From assembly GCF_029227915.1 (NCBI RefSeq), contig NC_079879.1, positions 22,584,501 through 22,648,500 of the forward strand: 64,000 nt of DNA, in the 5' to 3' direction. Below are positions 11,695 through 22,648 of the stretch, piece by piece; the first letter of the stretch is position 1; each line of letters opens with the position of its first letter. Made by a program: the position numbers and the translations under genes. This DNA is from Hydractinia symbiolongicarpus. Lineage: Eukaryota > Cnidaria > Hydrozoa > Anthoathecata > Hydractiniidae. Under the pieces are notes generated by a model. That model was not told the DNA's origin. It worked only from the letters and a program-made list of their open reading frames with translations, and did not search any database.

Positions 11695-12117
11695 ATGGAT
11701 CTTGTTTCAATGATAATCAACGAAACACAGCCGATAGAAATCATTCTTATCAAGTATTATGAGAGTAACTCAACCGTTATGGGATATCATGAGTATCAAA
11801 AGAAATGGAACGCTGTTATTGGTGAAGTCCTAGAAGCTAAAATGGAACCAACAAACGACATAGACAAATATGCAGTGGCGGTCTGCAAAAAAGGAGATAT
11901 TGTTGGTCATTTGCCTAAAGGAAAAACAGGAAAATTTGCCAAAACGATATTTTACTTTCTGAAGTCAGAGATGTTGTGTACTTGCAAAGTAAAAGTGACA
12001 GGGAAAAGAACTAACTTTGGAGATGATAAGGGATTGAGGATCCCCTGTTTGCTTCAATTCTCTGGACCGAAGGAGAATATTGAACTTTTGAAGAAATTGC
12101 TTGAAGAGTGTAAATAG
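11695..12117 (+). CDS. HIRAN-domain protein carried by a Tigger-like transposon
   Basis: An intact 140-residue frame. I chose the ATG at 11695; an in-frame GTG upstream at 11683 is unlikely in a eukaryote. Residues about 28-125 match the HIRAN fold: an entry VMGYHEY segment, the conserved EPTNDIDKYAVAV (51-63) and GHLPKG (71-76), then CKVKVTGKR and IPCLLQF strands. HIRAN domains (as in HLTF and Rad5) bind 3'-ends of single-stranded DNA. Here the domain is alone, without helicase or RING parts, which suggests an accessory protein. It diverges from the transposase across a spacer with a repeated motif and lies inside the transposon ends. A role in binding transposition or repair intermediates is inference. 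A host gene trapped by chance is the alternative. Confidence 0.75.
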   Translation: MDLVSMIINETQPIEIILIKYYESNSTVMGYHEYQKKWNAVIGEVLEAKMEPTNDIDKYAVAVCKKGDIVGHLPKGKTGKFAKTIFYFLKSEMLCTCKVKVTGKRTNFGDDKGLRIPCLLQFSGPKENIELLKKLLEECK

Positions 12118-12475
12118 CCATGAATATTGAAACCTGATTTTTTGAAGAAAAAAAGTGTTTTAATCGCAGAAAATCAATGTTCTCACTCGACGATCTCCCA
12201 ATAAGAAAAATTCGAATAACTGAGGGTGACTTAGCCTATAATTGGTACATGTTTCAAAATAACTGTTTCTTAGTGCGCATCTAAGTAGATTAACATGTAA
12301 GCTTTTCCAATACCCCTCTCCAATGAAGACCCTTAATTATTGAAAAAATTTGTGACGCGACACCTTCTTTTCCATAAAACAAAGTGGCCCTTTCTTATAA
12401 AATAAATATATCTACGAAAACTGCGGTTGCCGTCGACTTGCTGTCAAAATTTGTCGATTCTCTAATTTCCGTGGT

Positions 12476-13322
12476 ACGAATTTTGTTCTGCCCGGATAAT
12501 AAAGGCTGGCCTGATTATGCACGGCAGCTTGCTCCAGTTAAAAACAGGGCAAAAAATACATAATCAGGGTAACACAATCAGGACAGGCCAAATTATTATG
12601 TACGACAGTTAAAAACTATTATTTCGCACTTATAAAAGGAACATAATCAGGGCAGGCCGGTTTATGTACGACAGTCTAATATCATTTGTTGCTTAAAAAA
12701 CAAACATGATCAGAGCATGCAGACTTATGTACGACAGTCTAATATTATTTGAGACTTATAGAACGAAAATATTCGGGGCGGGCCGGCTCATGTACAATAT
12801 TTTCATATTATTCCTCACTTATTATAAAAAACGAACATAATCGGGGCCGACTGGCTTTCATATCATTCGTGACAAGCAAATAGCCTTGGTGGCAAAGTTG
12901 TTGTTGTTCTCAAATGAAACGAAATTTCGTGGAAACTAAATTTGGGGATTTGCAAGTTTAATAACCTTTTCACCAAAGTTAATTCCCGCAAAACGAATAA
13001 TTTAGGTCATCCCAAGAATTCATTCAATTCCTGCGAAAAATAAAAATGAATCCACCCATCTGCAAAATCTAGTTAGTTTTCAATGGTTTGTTATCTTGCA
13101 GAGAAAAATGGCATGTGGCAATAATTCGTCAATGGTTTATTCACAAAAATTCGAAGAAAATGCCAACCACAGCCTGCCTTAGACAGCCATTATGTATCAG
13201 CGTTCATTATCCGGTCAACACAATATAACCAGAGCAAAAAAACATAATCGGACCATGCGTACATAATCCGGTCGTCCTGTTTATAAACAGGCTGTTTTCG
13301 CAATATCCGGGCGGAACAATTT
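12476..13322. mobile_element. Non-coding TIR element with internal about 80-bp tandem repeats
   Basis: The left end ATTTTGTTCTGCCCGGATA and the right end, reversed, AAATTGTTCCGCCCGGATA are inverted repeats. The interior has four to five imperfect copies of a unit containing ACATAATCAGGGCAGGCC and ATGTACGACAGT (about 12540-12880), then unrelated AT-rich sequence and two short related units near 13205-13290. No coding sequence. It ends just 10 bp before the duplication flanking the large element at 13340. Bases 12239-12475 hold nothing I recognise. Confidence 0.65.
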
Positions 13323-13331
13323 CACTTGGGT

Positions 13332-13339
13332 TGAAGTTG
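13332..13339. repeat. 8-bp target-site duplication (left), TGAAGTTG
   Basis: TGAAGTTG directly abuts the left end of the large inverted-arm element; an identical copy abuts the right end at 23922-23929. Confidence 0.85.
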
Positions 13340-13504
13340 GGCAATGACTTCATTTAGCACCGGGCTAAGTGGTCCCGACACACGACGTAAAACATAACTA
13401 GCACCCTTCATACTTTATCGATATTAAAAGTTCGACAGACGTTCAGTCATACTTCTCCAACCAAATGGACCCGACAAATGAAACCGCATTATCCGACATC
13501 CTCT

Positions 13505-14150
13505 CTATATAACAAATACATATTTTTTCTGTCGATGGTCATACCAACGTAATATCGCATAATACTGCATAATACCTTCATAATACTCTCTGTCGTTACA
13601 TAAAAGATACATATTTTTTCTGTCGATGGCCATACCAACGTAATATCGCATAATACTGCATAATACCTTCATAATACTCTCTGTCGTTACATAAAAAATA
13701 CATATTTTTTCTGCCGATGGCCATACCAACGTAATATCGCATAATACTGCATAATACCTTCATAATACTCTCTGTCGCTACGTAAGAAATACATATTTTT
13801 TCTGTCAATAATCCATAACCAACGTAATATCGCATAATACTGCATAATACTGCATAATACCTTCATAATTCAAAAAAGTACATAAATTTTCTGTCGATGG
13901 CCATACCAACGTAATATCGCATAATACTGCATAATACCTTCATAATACTCTCTGTCGCTACATAACAAATACATATTTTTTCTGTTAATAATCCATAACC
14001 AACGTAATATCGCATAATACTGCATAATATTGCATAATACCTTCATAATTCATAAAAAATACATAAATTTTCTGTCGATGGCCATACCAACGTAATATCG
14101 CATAATACTGCATAATGCCTTCATAATACTCTCTATCGTTCCATAAAACT
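13505..14150 (-). repeat. Tandem array in the left arm (79/92-bp units, minus orientation)
   Basis: About seven units, each containing the complement of ATTATGCGATATTACGTTGG and of CGACAGAGAGTATTATGAAGG. Two unit types, about 79 and 92 bp, alternate. Long reading frames on the minus strand here are artefacts of the repeat, because similar frames appear in several phases. The same units in inverse orientation fill the right arm at 21478-23760. Confidence 0.9.
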
Positions 14151-14158
14151 TTTGGTAG

Positions 14159-14405
14159 GGACTTTGCTGACGTCAGCAAAATTTTTAAGCCCTTATATCT
14201 CCTTAAGCGTTTGTCAAAAACATACGATACCATACATTATTTTGGTCAACGTTTCAACCTCCACACCTTACAGACAACGAATGACTAACTTTAACCAATT
14301 TTCGTTTTGTATATGCACTGCTGACGTCAGCAAAAAATCTAAAGCAACCTATTTTTCCATTGTTCTTCTGCCTTAGTGGATTTTCCCATGGGCTTTATCG
14401 ACTAG
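14159..14405 (+). mobile_element. Helitron-like non-autonomous piece ending in CTAG
   Basis: The sequence ends AGTGGATTTTCCCATGG, then ATCGACTAG|T, the layout of a Helitron 3' end (hairpin shortly before CTRR, T following). It is homologous over about 250 bp to the inverse copy at 18625-18873; both contain two GCTGACGTCAGC-like palindromes. The 5' end is not certain. Confidence 0.5.
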
Positions 14406-17280
14406 TCTTGTATAAGTAATCAGCTAAATTTACACTGAAAACACGATTCTTATACAAGCTGGCACTTTTTTCTTCATACAACCCATCACTGCACCTAAAT
14501 GAACAGGGTCACTTTAGAGAAGGATCATGCACTCATTACATGCAGTCTTTTATGAAGTTTTTTTCCAACAATTTTTTTACTTCTTTATCCACAGAGACTG
14601 TAAATACATTCTCAAACACACATAACATACCCGTAACACACATTATATTGCCATTACAATCTATGGAAATCTATGTATAGTTAGTTAAAAAGCCTCAATG
14701 ACACTGATTTCTCTTGTGTATTTAGTGTTAGCTTATTTCTTTTAATGGTTATCACTTCTGTTGTCCATCTTCTCTTTAATAATAGCCGTATTCTGTATAT
14801 TCAAAATGGTTGTGCGCGGCTTTTAACAGAAAATTTTAGGAAAACCCCGCAGAATCAGATTTTTACCAACGAAGGAAAGATAAAGCAATTTGAGCTACGG
14901 CCATTTTAAAAGCTGTGGCATTGACGGTTATTCTGTTTTTGTCTTCAAAAAGGTTTTCATCTTTGTTTTTTTACATATTTTTACATGTTAAGATAAATAT
15001 ATTCTCACGTTTTGTAGCTAAGTACAAATCTCAAACCCAACAATTTCTTGATTTTTGGCTAGGAACGAAGATTTTTAAGGAGCATTCTACAACCAGCTAG
15101 CTAGCTAGCCTTAGTTATTACTATTCAGTTTGGTATAACAGCTTTATATCCAAGCCAGTATTATTTATTTTTATGTTAAAGTTGTGTTTACCTAGCTAGC
15201 TCCTTAGCTACTTCTGACCAAAAAGTGAAAGTAGCCAAATGCAGTTTGGCTGCAACACAATTCTTAATTCTTATGCTAAATGAAGTTAGGCAGCTACCAC
15301 TTTTATTACTGTTATGAAAACTTATGGTGCAAAATAAAATTGCTGAGTATTTTTTTAACTGAACATGATAACAACAGCGGTTTTCTGGACTTTTTTTAAC
15401 CGAATTTGCGATAAAGTTCTTTTGAAAAATAGTGTTACGCCTATACTCATGTGTGACATGGTAAACTGGTATTACATCTGTATGGATGTGTCACATTATT
15501 TACCTGTACTAAATGGTCAGCTTTAAATTTTTTAAACACTCACCGGGAACATTATCCGAAAAATAAAAAAGGTTTGCAAGAAAGTTTTTGCTATGACGGG
15601 GTAACAACAAATTGTAATCTGTGTTTTTATTTCAGCTTAAGTTGTGGAAAGTTATTTGATGAAAAACATATTACACTGGACACACCATAAAGTTGTGTGC
15701 ACTTCATTTGATTTACTACATACTACATAACTTTACTAAAGCGCTTTATCTGAATATGTGGCACAGTTGACGGTTCTTATTAATCACTCATCCGGGTGTT
15801 CAACGGCGGTTAACAGTTACTTGTGGCTTAACCTAGCCTTTTGACAGAGTGTATTCTGTGTTCTGTAAACCAAAGATGCAATGTAGGTTTTTTGAAAAGC
15901 GTATTAAGCCTAAAAGCATGTGTGATACAGTTTAGCCAGCTACAACAAAATTCTTATTTAGTAATTCTTATGCTAAAAGCAGGTAGCTACACCTCTAATT
16001 ACTGTTATGAAGACTTATTTCGCAAAATAAAATTACTGAGCGATTTTTTTAGCTGGACGGGCTGTTTTCTGTGTTTTCACCTAATTGGACGAAAACTTTG
16101 TCGGACAAAATTTTTGTCCGACAAAATTGTTTTCCTGGACACCTGAAGTTTTCGTCATTTTAGTCCGCGAAAAATTTTGTTCGACGAAAATTTTGTCTAT
16201 TTCGGATTTTTGTTATTTCTTATTAAAACAAAGTTTGTACAATGAAAAGTTTTCAAATCAAGTGACAATTCAGTTAAAACGAGGCATTGATCCTGCGGAT
16301 GTGAAGATTTCCTCAAAGTTGTTAGATTTAAAACCAGTGCACGCTTCCTGAATCGTTCAACTTTACCACTATTTAAGCAACGAAGCAGAAATTATCATCA
16401 ACGGGTTCGATGCATCTTAATTACAAAAGCTGCTAAAAACGCACAATCTGTTGTGGAGATAGTTAAAATCCGGTTAGAAGCATTTAAATTCTGTAAGAAG
16501 TGAAGGAATGCTTCTGTTGTCCTTCTTCTCTTTAATAATAGCCGTCGTCTGTCTGTCTGCCATTAAAGACGCTTCCTGTTACGAAAACATAAAATGCGAT
16601 ATATAAAGGACAGGCGACCCCATGGATTCTTCCACGGGTTAACGACTAGTTTGTAATAATTGCTGAGTTGTTTGGTTTTAAAAGGAATCGTAGAATCGTC
16701 CTTTGTCACTGGTGCATGACCGCTCTCCACCACGAGCGTATATCCCACTGACTCAGCCCCTGGCAAACTGTATGGTACTGCCAAAGTACACAAGCTTAAA
16801 ACAGACGACGTTGCCGATTTACCTCTCAGACCAATCATCTCAAAGGTTGGAACGGCATCATACGAATCATCATTATTATAAAAATCGTTGAATGTTTTAA
16901 GGGGGCTGGCAGCACATTTTAAAAAGTCCAAATATGATGGAAATCTTTTAAAAAGTGCCAGCACCCCTAAAATTCTCAGTGTTTTTATCATATTTTGTAA
17001 AAGGAAAACGGAACTGAGTTATCCCTATTGTGAGAACCAAACTTAACTTTGGAATAATAATGGTTTGAACTAATGTTTAAAATATGTAAACACTATAAAA
17101 AATACTTCAAAAGAAATAATATATGTTTTCCTTGTTTTAATTTCTTTCGTGTTAATTTCGTAGTCGTTAATTTTGTTCCTTTGGTAATTTCTCTGATAAG
17201 GTATGTCATTCTTGATTTTAATTCGGAACGTACTGGCTTCTAAATTTAATGAATAGAAAAAGTTTTGAACGATCGTAAAT
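14406..17280. other. Interior of the large element: dispersed repeats, no supported gene
   Basis: AT-rich, without a convincing gene. It contains two related units (about 15190-15480 and 15850-16080) that also match, in inverse, 49980-50720. A hairpin TTTTGTCGGACAAAA/TTTTTGTCCGACAAAA lies at about 16092-16127. The minus-strand 142-codon frame at 16563-16991 runs partly through a Helitron-like unit and has no recognisable domain. Runs of GCTAGCTAGC occur at about 15098 and 15193. Confidence 0.5.
16527..16649 (+). mobile_element. Short Helitron-like unit (TCTCTTTAATAATAG ... CCACGGGTTAACGACTAG)
   Basis: Starts TCTCTTTAATAATAGCCGTC and ends with TCCACGGGTTAACGACTAG followed by T. It is a 123-bp member of the family that forms the tandem array at 44594-45372. 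It has the TC start, the CTAG end and the preceding stem of Helitrons and no coding sequence. Confidence 0.65.
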
Positions 17281-18172
17281 AAAATTGTTTCTATTTGTGT
17301 ATGGATGTGTTTCCAGCATAAGTGTTTGTGCAGGGTAAAGTATAAAATTTTCTCTTTGATTGGTCTTTTAAAATATCTCAGATTTTATTTTGCACATACC
17401 TCAACTTCTAAAAGTGTTACCTCAAATGACGTATGGATGTGTCTCACATTTACAGACTTCTTTTAATTTTTCTGCTAGGATTTTGACCTTTACTTTCATC
17501 CAGGTTGTTTTTTAGCCATGTATTGTGGAATATCCCATTTACTTACTGGTTTAGGGAGGCTTTATTTGAATAGATCTATTAGGTCATTTTTTAAATAGTC
17601 TTATCTAAGATATCACTGTCGTCTCTATTGCATGTGCATAGGTATAAAACAAAACCGCCTTTTTAGTGCATACTATACATCTTTCCTCAAATCTAACAGC
17701 TTAAGACTTTTACTGTGTCATTTGCGAGGGGGTATTTGTCCAGAATATTGTTTCTATTGGTGCATAGATGTGCCCCCAACCTCACTGAATGTTTAATTTA
17801 AGGCGTAAAGTCTTCTCTTGATTGGCGTGCTTCATATTTTCGCGAAAGGGTATTCGTCCAAAGTATAGTGTCTATTTGTGAATGGATTGTTATCCAACAT
17901 CAGTGTTGGTTTGGTTTATAGTGAATAGTTTTTCCTTCGATTGGTCTGCTTTGGGACTTTTGATGTGTCATTTTCTTGGAGGGTATTTAGCCCAAATATG
18001 ACTTCTATTGGTGGATGGATGTGTATCCAACCTCAATATTTGTTCAATTACAGTGTAAAGTCTACACATTGATTAGTCCGTTTTAGAACTTTCATTTTTT
18101 TATATCGCGGTAAGGTACTTGTCCAAAATATAGTGTCTCTTTGTGTATTGACGTGTATCCAGCATCAGTGTT
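17280..18172. repeat. Degenerate tandem repeat (about 115-125 bp period), left part
   Basis: Seven or eight diverged units share the order GATTGGTCT, ACTTTTGATGTGTCATTT, GGGTATTTGTCCA, TCTATTGGTG, ATGGATGTGT, CCAACCTCA and TAAAGTCTTCTCTT. The array is split by the hAT element at 18173-21228 and resumes at 21229-21470. Probably a satellite-like internal part of the large element. Confidence 0.75.
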
Positions 18173-18624
18173 CAGGGGCGGATCTAGGATTTCTGATGTA
18201 CCCCGTCATAAAATGTACTTATATTAGTGACACGCGAAGGCCCTCCATGGTTGGGCCTGAGGGGCCAGAAAATTTTTAAACATTGGAGGATCCTAGATTG
18301 TCTGAAAACAACATTCCCGCATCTAAATTGTAAATTATTTGGAAAATAAAAAGGCTATTTGTCATTCATACAGCATAAAACGAAAATCGTTACCGTGTCA
18401 TCTTTTCAACAATGTTGTTTGGTTGCTTGTCTTTCTTGCTAAGTTTCTATTGTTATATATGAAGCCTATGAACTAAAGAAACAAGATTATCTCATATAAT
18501 TTATAGATGTTAATAGGTTGTTTCGCTCAATATCAGAGCTCATCAGCATGCCTAGGATAACAAAAAATGTCATCCAGACATGGACAGCCAAATAAAAAAG
18601 AAGTAAAGAATTAAGATAACAAGA

Positions 18625-18873
18625 CTAGTCGATAAATCCCGTGGAGTAATCCACTTAGGCAGAAGGACAATGGAAAAATAGGTTGTTTTAGTTTTTTTGC
18701 TGACGTCAGCAGTGCAAATACAAAATAAATATATTTTTTTAGAAATTTGTATACCTGTTGCTTTCATCGTATAGATCTTGAAATGCTGATCAAGAAAATG
18801 TATATGATCATGTATCTTTGACAAACGGTTGCAGAGATATCAAGGTTTAAAGGTTTTTTGATGACGTCATCAA
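18625..18873 (-). mobile_element. Helitron-like non-autonomous piece, inverse copy
   Basis: On the minus strand it ends AGTGGATTACTCCACGGG then ATCGACTAG|T, a clear hairpin plus CTAG. It is homologous to 14159-14405, both with GCTGACGTCAGC near the 3' half. Non-coding. Its 5' boundary, near TGATGACGTCATCA, is approximate. Confidence 0.55.
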
Positions 18874-19649
18874 ACCGTCTATTCCGAAACGGATTCGGGG
18901 ACCCAGGTTTGAAAAGCTTACCCAAATTGGTCCCAGGTTGTCCCTAGTTACCCACGCGGTGAAAAAACATTGACGTCACCACCTCGTTTCCAAGTTATTT
19001 GGCCTCAAAGTTTTAAGTGCATTGTAATGACTTCACTAATCTTAATTAACTTTCCTTTGACGTCAATACTATTTTATCGGTAAAGTTTGGTAAATTACAG
19101 AACAATTTTATAGGCGATGTTTTATAGAATTTGTTAAAGAAAATTTTGAAGAATGTGATCCACTTTGCAAAAGTGACAGACAGACACACGGAACTGGCGT
19201 ATTATTATATAGATACAATGATGAGGAAAAAATAGAGAAAAATTTAGCTGTCATTGGCATATTTATATTTAAAAAATACAGGATAACTTGACAACTGCGA
19301 CTATGTTCTACTATTTCTTGACAGTTGCCAATTAAATGATAATGAATATTGGAATGAAATGGTTTGATATGAATAAAAATGAATGCAGGATAAAATGACA
19401 ACTGAGTCACCCCATAGTCCCTGCAACTATGTTCTACTATTTCTTGACAGTTGTCAATTAAATGAAAATGAACTATGGACTAAAAAAAATGGAAATAAAA
19501 CACGAAATATGTTAACAATCAAAGTGATAAAGTAGTATTAATATAAGTGTTTTAATAATTTTGATAAACATATTTTCTATTAAATTAATTTTTTAAGAAT
19601 ACCAATAGTATAATATAATACCAATCTTTGCAACAAATATGCATAACAA

Positions 19650-20015
19650 CTAAAATTCAAGCCTACGATTTGAAAGAGCGTATCTATCAATAACTTTATC
19701 TTTGTCAGGGATAATTTCTTGATGGATATATAACAATGCTAACCCATTTAAACGATCATTGGTCATGGTACTCCGTGCGTATTCTTTTAACCTTCTTAAT
19801 GCAGAGAAACTCCTTTCACTCTCACAGGAAGTAACAGGTAGAGTCCCAAGAATACGTAGGGCTATTTTTATATTTTCAAAACCAGGGAAAGAAACTGCTT
19901 TTAATGCCAAGGATATGCTATCAGGGAGAGTATCAGTATATTCTTCCCAATATTTTTCCCAGAGCGACAGTTCAGATTGAAGGGCATTAGCACTAAGAAA
20001 ATCAGACGTATAAAA
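19650..20015 (-). pseudogene. hAT transposase, C-terminal fragment
   Basis: A 121-residue open frame closed upstream by a stop. It contains LWEKYWEEY, then the hATC dimerisation signature: ILGTLPVTSCESERSFSALR, LKEYARSTM, DRLNGLALLYIH and a final ALSNRRLEF. This is the C-terminal end of a ZMYM/P52rIPK-like hAT transposase. The catalytic core upstream is missing or unrecognisable, so it is a remnant of the hAT element bounded at 18173-21228. Confidence 0.85.
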
Positions 20016-20473
20016 TTAATTAACGTAAAAAAATACTCAGAATTGACAAAAAGTTCAATGCAAGCAAGTAGCCTTAACTGTTGCGTCAAACTATTATCAC
20101 CTACCAGACATAAGGATATGGAGCTAAACAAGCAATTTCCAGATGATTCGGACCTAAACAGTGAAAAATAAATAAATATTTCTTAGAGAAATTAAAGAGA
20201 ATTCACTCCTCAGAGCAAAGACACTAAGTTTTAACATTTTGAGAAGAATCAAAACCATTATTAATTCCACACACATATGCCAGCTAGCTACCATAGATAC
20301 GGTTGCTAGCTCTCCAAGAGTAATAATCAAAACAAAAACCACGCATACATGTAGCTAGCTAGCTAGCCATAAGTAGTTCATGGTGATGACATAGTGATGT
20401 ACACTCTTAATTACTATGGTAACAAATGGTCAGCAATAATCAGAAATGGAAATTACAGAAAATAAAATCTTAC

Positions 20474-20708
20474 CTCAATGCAACACAATTTTTGGAAGAA
20501 ACTGATGCAGGAAGATATTTCAAAGCATCTTCATTCACACCAATTTCTCCACAAGAAAGTACAGCATAAAGCTGTTCTGTGTTTAAAAACACATTTTTAT
20601 TTGAATTTATCCATTTCTCAGAATAAATATTAAATATTTCAATCAATTTCTGCAAATCTTCGTCTTGAAATAATTTCAAAACATCTTCTCTCACTGAACT
20701 AAACGCCA
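20474..20708 (-). pseudogene. Possible first exon of the hAT-encoded gene
   Basis: An open segment of 78 residues starting MAFSSVREDVL and ending at a good donor (AG|GTAAGA, minus strand). An in-frame upstream ATG at 20793 adds a hydrophobic leader. I recognise no domain. It is on the same strand as, and upstream of, the hATC fragment, so it may be its 5' exon; no continuous gene can be assembled between the two. Confidence 0.35.
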
Positions 20709-21228
20709 TGTTGAGCAATGATGTTGAGGAAGATATGAAGATGAAGACTAGCGTGAGCATTTTGGCTTTTGCAGGGTATTGATTTTTAGCCAATCACAAC
20801 TTAAGAAAACTTCTGTAATGACCAATCAAATACTGCCGGTGTTCTTCTCCTGCAAACCCGGCACTCTAGACCAATAAGAGTTAAGAATAACCTCATTGCT
20901 CCGTCAAAAACCTGCAAAACAAAGTCTATATTTTTTTCTATCCACCATTAAAGATTAGGTCTAGCCATCTTTGCGCCCTGTCTTCGCAACGAAAATGAAG
21001 CTGATGCCATCACGCGCGCCACCGCCACCACCGCGCGACCATACACACGGCAGCAGCAGCGGCGGCAATATTATTAATTTTTATATTGATGAGCGCTCAA
21101 ATGAATACATTATTACACGCCCCAAATATTACTGGTTAGTACTAAATATTTGAAAATTAGATAAACTATACTTGTTATTTTTAAACCCCGTCCTTTGACC
21201 CATTTGACGGGGTTTGGATCTGCCCCTG

Positions 21229-21477
21229 AGTGTTTGTTTAGTTTAAAGTATAAAGTCTTCTCTTGATTGGCGTGCTTCAGGACTTTTAATATAGGACTTT
21301 TGATGTATCATTTCGCAGAAGAGTATTTTGCCATAATATCATTTTTATTGGTAAATGGATGTATACTCAACCTCAATTGTTTTTTTTTTTCAATATGTGA
21401 TCACTTTGCATTAATTGGTCTACTTTAGAAATTTTGATACGTCATTTCCAGGGAGAATTCTTGTTTCTACTGCGGAA
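21229..21477. repeat. Degenerate tandem repeat, right part
   Basis: Continuation of the 17280-18172 array after the hAT insertion: it again has TAAAGTCTTCTCTTGATTGG, GGACTTTTGATGTATCATTT and ATGGATGTATACTCAACCTCA in the same order. Confidence 0.7.
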
Positions 21478-21737
21478 TAATGTGGCATATTACGTTGGTT
21501 ATAGCCTATCTACAAAAAAAATGCATTTGTTATGTAGCGATAGAGAGTATTATAAGGGTAATATGCAATATTATGCGATATTACGTTGGTTATGGATTAT
21601 TGACAGAAAAATATAAATTTGTTATGGAACGATTGAGAGTATTATGAAGGTATTATGCTGTATTATGTGATATTACGTTGGTATGGCCATCAACAGAAAA
21701 ATTATGTATCTTTTATGGATTATGAAGGTATTATGCA

Positions 21738-22503
21738 TTATTACCCCACTGTTAAGTATTTTCGAATGTTTACGTTTATTCGAACGTTCTCGGAAAATTT
21801 GATTGGTTTTTTTTTTCTCACGTGACCAGTCTATATGACGCCGTATTAACCGACATCAAAACAAAAACAAAACAAGAAAGTTAATTTAAAGTGGTAGAAA
21901 AATGTCAATTACTCCTTGTTTTCGTCTGGTAGACGATAGTTTATTTGACGATTTAAATGAAATAAACGAATTCATAGCAGGACAACAGTCAAAAGCTACA
22001 AAATATTGTAATACGTATGTCCCCGAAGTTTATGTAGCCCAAACACAGTGGTCACAAAAATATTGATTCGTTAAGAAATTACAAATCAGCTAGTACCACT
22101 CACTATTACAAAATGTCAAACATCTTGAGCTCAAATAATAACCAACTTGGCGTACACATAACCAATCGACAGCTCTTAATACTTCCAGTTCCACGCAGTC
22201 TTCAACCCTCTCTTCATTTTTTTCCGGAGGAAATTTTAACAATTGTACATTTAATTTTAATACGAACACTCCACCAGCGAAACGACAAAGAATTGAATTT
22301 TAAAACTGTTTTGAAAATATTCTATTTTTAAAAGTTGTATTGTATTGTTTATTTTTGAACGAGTTGTGGATCGAATGTCTGTGTACGTTCGAAATATAAA
22401 GAAAGTTACATGGTTTCCACCTAAGCCTTGTTTTTGTTAAAGACCCCTGGACTCTAAAACCTTTTTTTCATTAATGGTTATGAAATAATCAGTGGGGTAA
22501 TAA
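21738..22503. mobile_element. TIR element with 14-bp ends TTATTACCCCACTG
   Basis: Perfect 14-bp inverted ends: TTATTACCCCACTG at 21738-21751 and CAGTGGGGTAATAA at 22490-22503. Inside are TTCGAACGTT (21779) and the inverse-like ACGTTCGAA (about 22386), and two coding-like pieces on the plus strand. It interrupts the right-arm tandem array. The superfamily is not clear from the ends. Confidence 0.75.
21902..22066 (+). pseudogene. Short coding remnant inside the 14-bp-TIR element
   Basis: Starts ATG and reads 54 residues (MSITPCFRLVDDSLFDDLNE..., then FIAGQQSKATKYC) before a stop. A second plus-strand segment at about 22140-22303 reads SSFFSGGNFNNCTFNFN and ends PPAKRQRIEF before a stop. The FI-x-GQxSKxT start and the NCTFNFN end recall tyrosine-recombinase (Crypton/DUF3504-type) proteins of invertebrates; that is a weak resemblance. 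The body between them is missing, so this looks like an internally deleted copy of a larger gene. Confidence 0.35.
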
Positions 22504-22505
22504 AT

Positions 22506-22648
22506 GACTTATTAACCTTATTAGCCTGTCTATACGGGAAAATATAGACCTCTGTCACTCGCATGGACCTCACTGCGTTCGGTCCATGACGTCATGACCT
22601 CGGTCTATATTTTCCCGTATAGACCGGCTAAACGGTCAATAAGCCATT
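22506..22648. mobile_element. Palindromic MITE (GTCTATACGGGAAAATATAG arms)
   Basis: The left arm runs GACTTATTAACCTTATTAGC then GTCTATACGGGAAAATATAG; the right arm is its near-perfect inverse, closing on a central CATGACGTCATG. Total about 143 bp, no coding. It lies directly beside the 14-bp-TIR element in the tandem array. Confidence 0.75.

Larger units (their letters stand above)
9610..12238. mobile_element. Tigger/pogo-like DNA transposon carrying a HIRAN-domain gene
   Basis: The left end is TA then CAGTTATTCGA (9610-9620), followed by a subterminal unit CCCGGTTATTCGAA that is repeated in inverted form at 9658-9691. The right side contains TTCGAATAACTG (12211-12222), the inverse of the left end, and then eroded sequence, so the exact right terminus and the TA duplication are not clear. 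Inside, a leftward transposase pseudogene (9893-11466) and a rightward HIRAN gene (11695-12117) diverge from a shared 220-bp spacer. The CAGT ends and the pogo-type transposase together place it in Tc1/mariner, Tigger/pogo branch. Confidence 0.75.
18173..21228. mobile_element. Degraded hAT transposon inserted in the degenerate tandem repeat
   Basis: The ends are CAGGGGCGGATCTAGG and, reversed from the right, CAGGGGCAGATCCA, typical hAT termini. AGTGTT directly abuts both ends; the left 8-mer is TCAGTGTT, and the right copy seems to have lost its first two bases. Another unit of the surrounding tandem repeat (about 17897) reads CATCAGTGTTGGTTTGG without an insertion, which serves as an empty site. 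Transposase remnants lie on the minus strand, and a Helitron-like piece sits at 18625-18873. Confidence 0.78.

Noticed and set aside
13505-14233. Regular repeats that might suggest a CRISPR array
   Set aside because: Head-to-tail satellite units without unique spacers, in a eukaryotic transposon arm.
16563-16991. 142-codon minus-strand frame
   Set aside because: Runs through a Helitron-like unit and has no recognisable domain or splice context.
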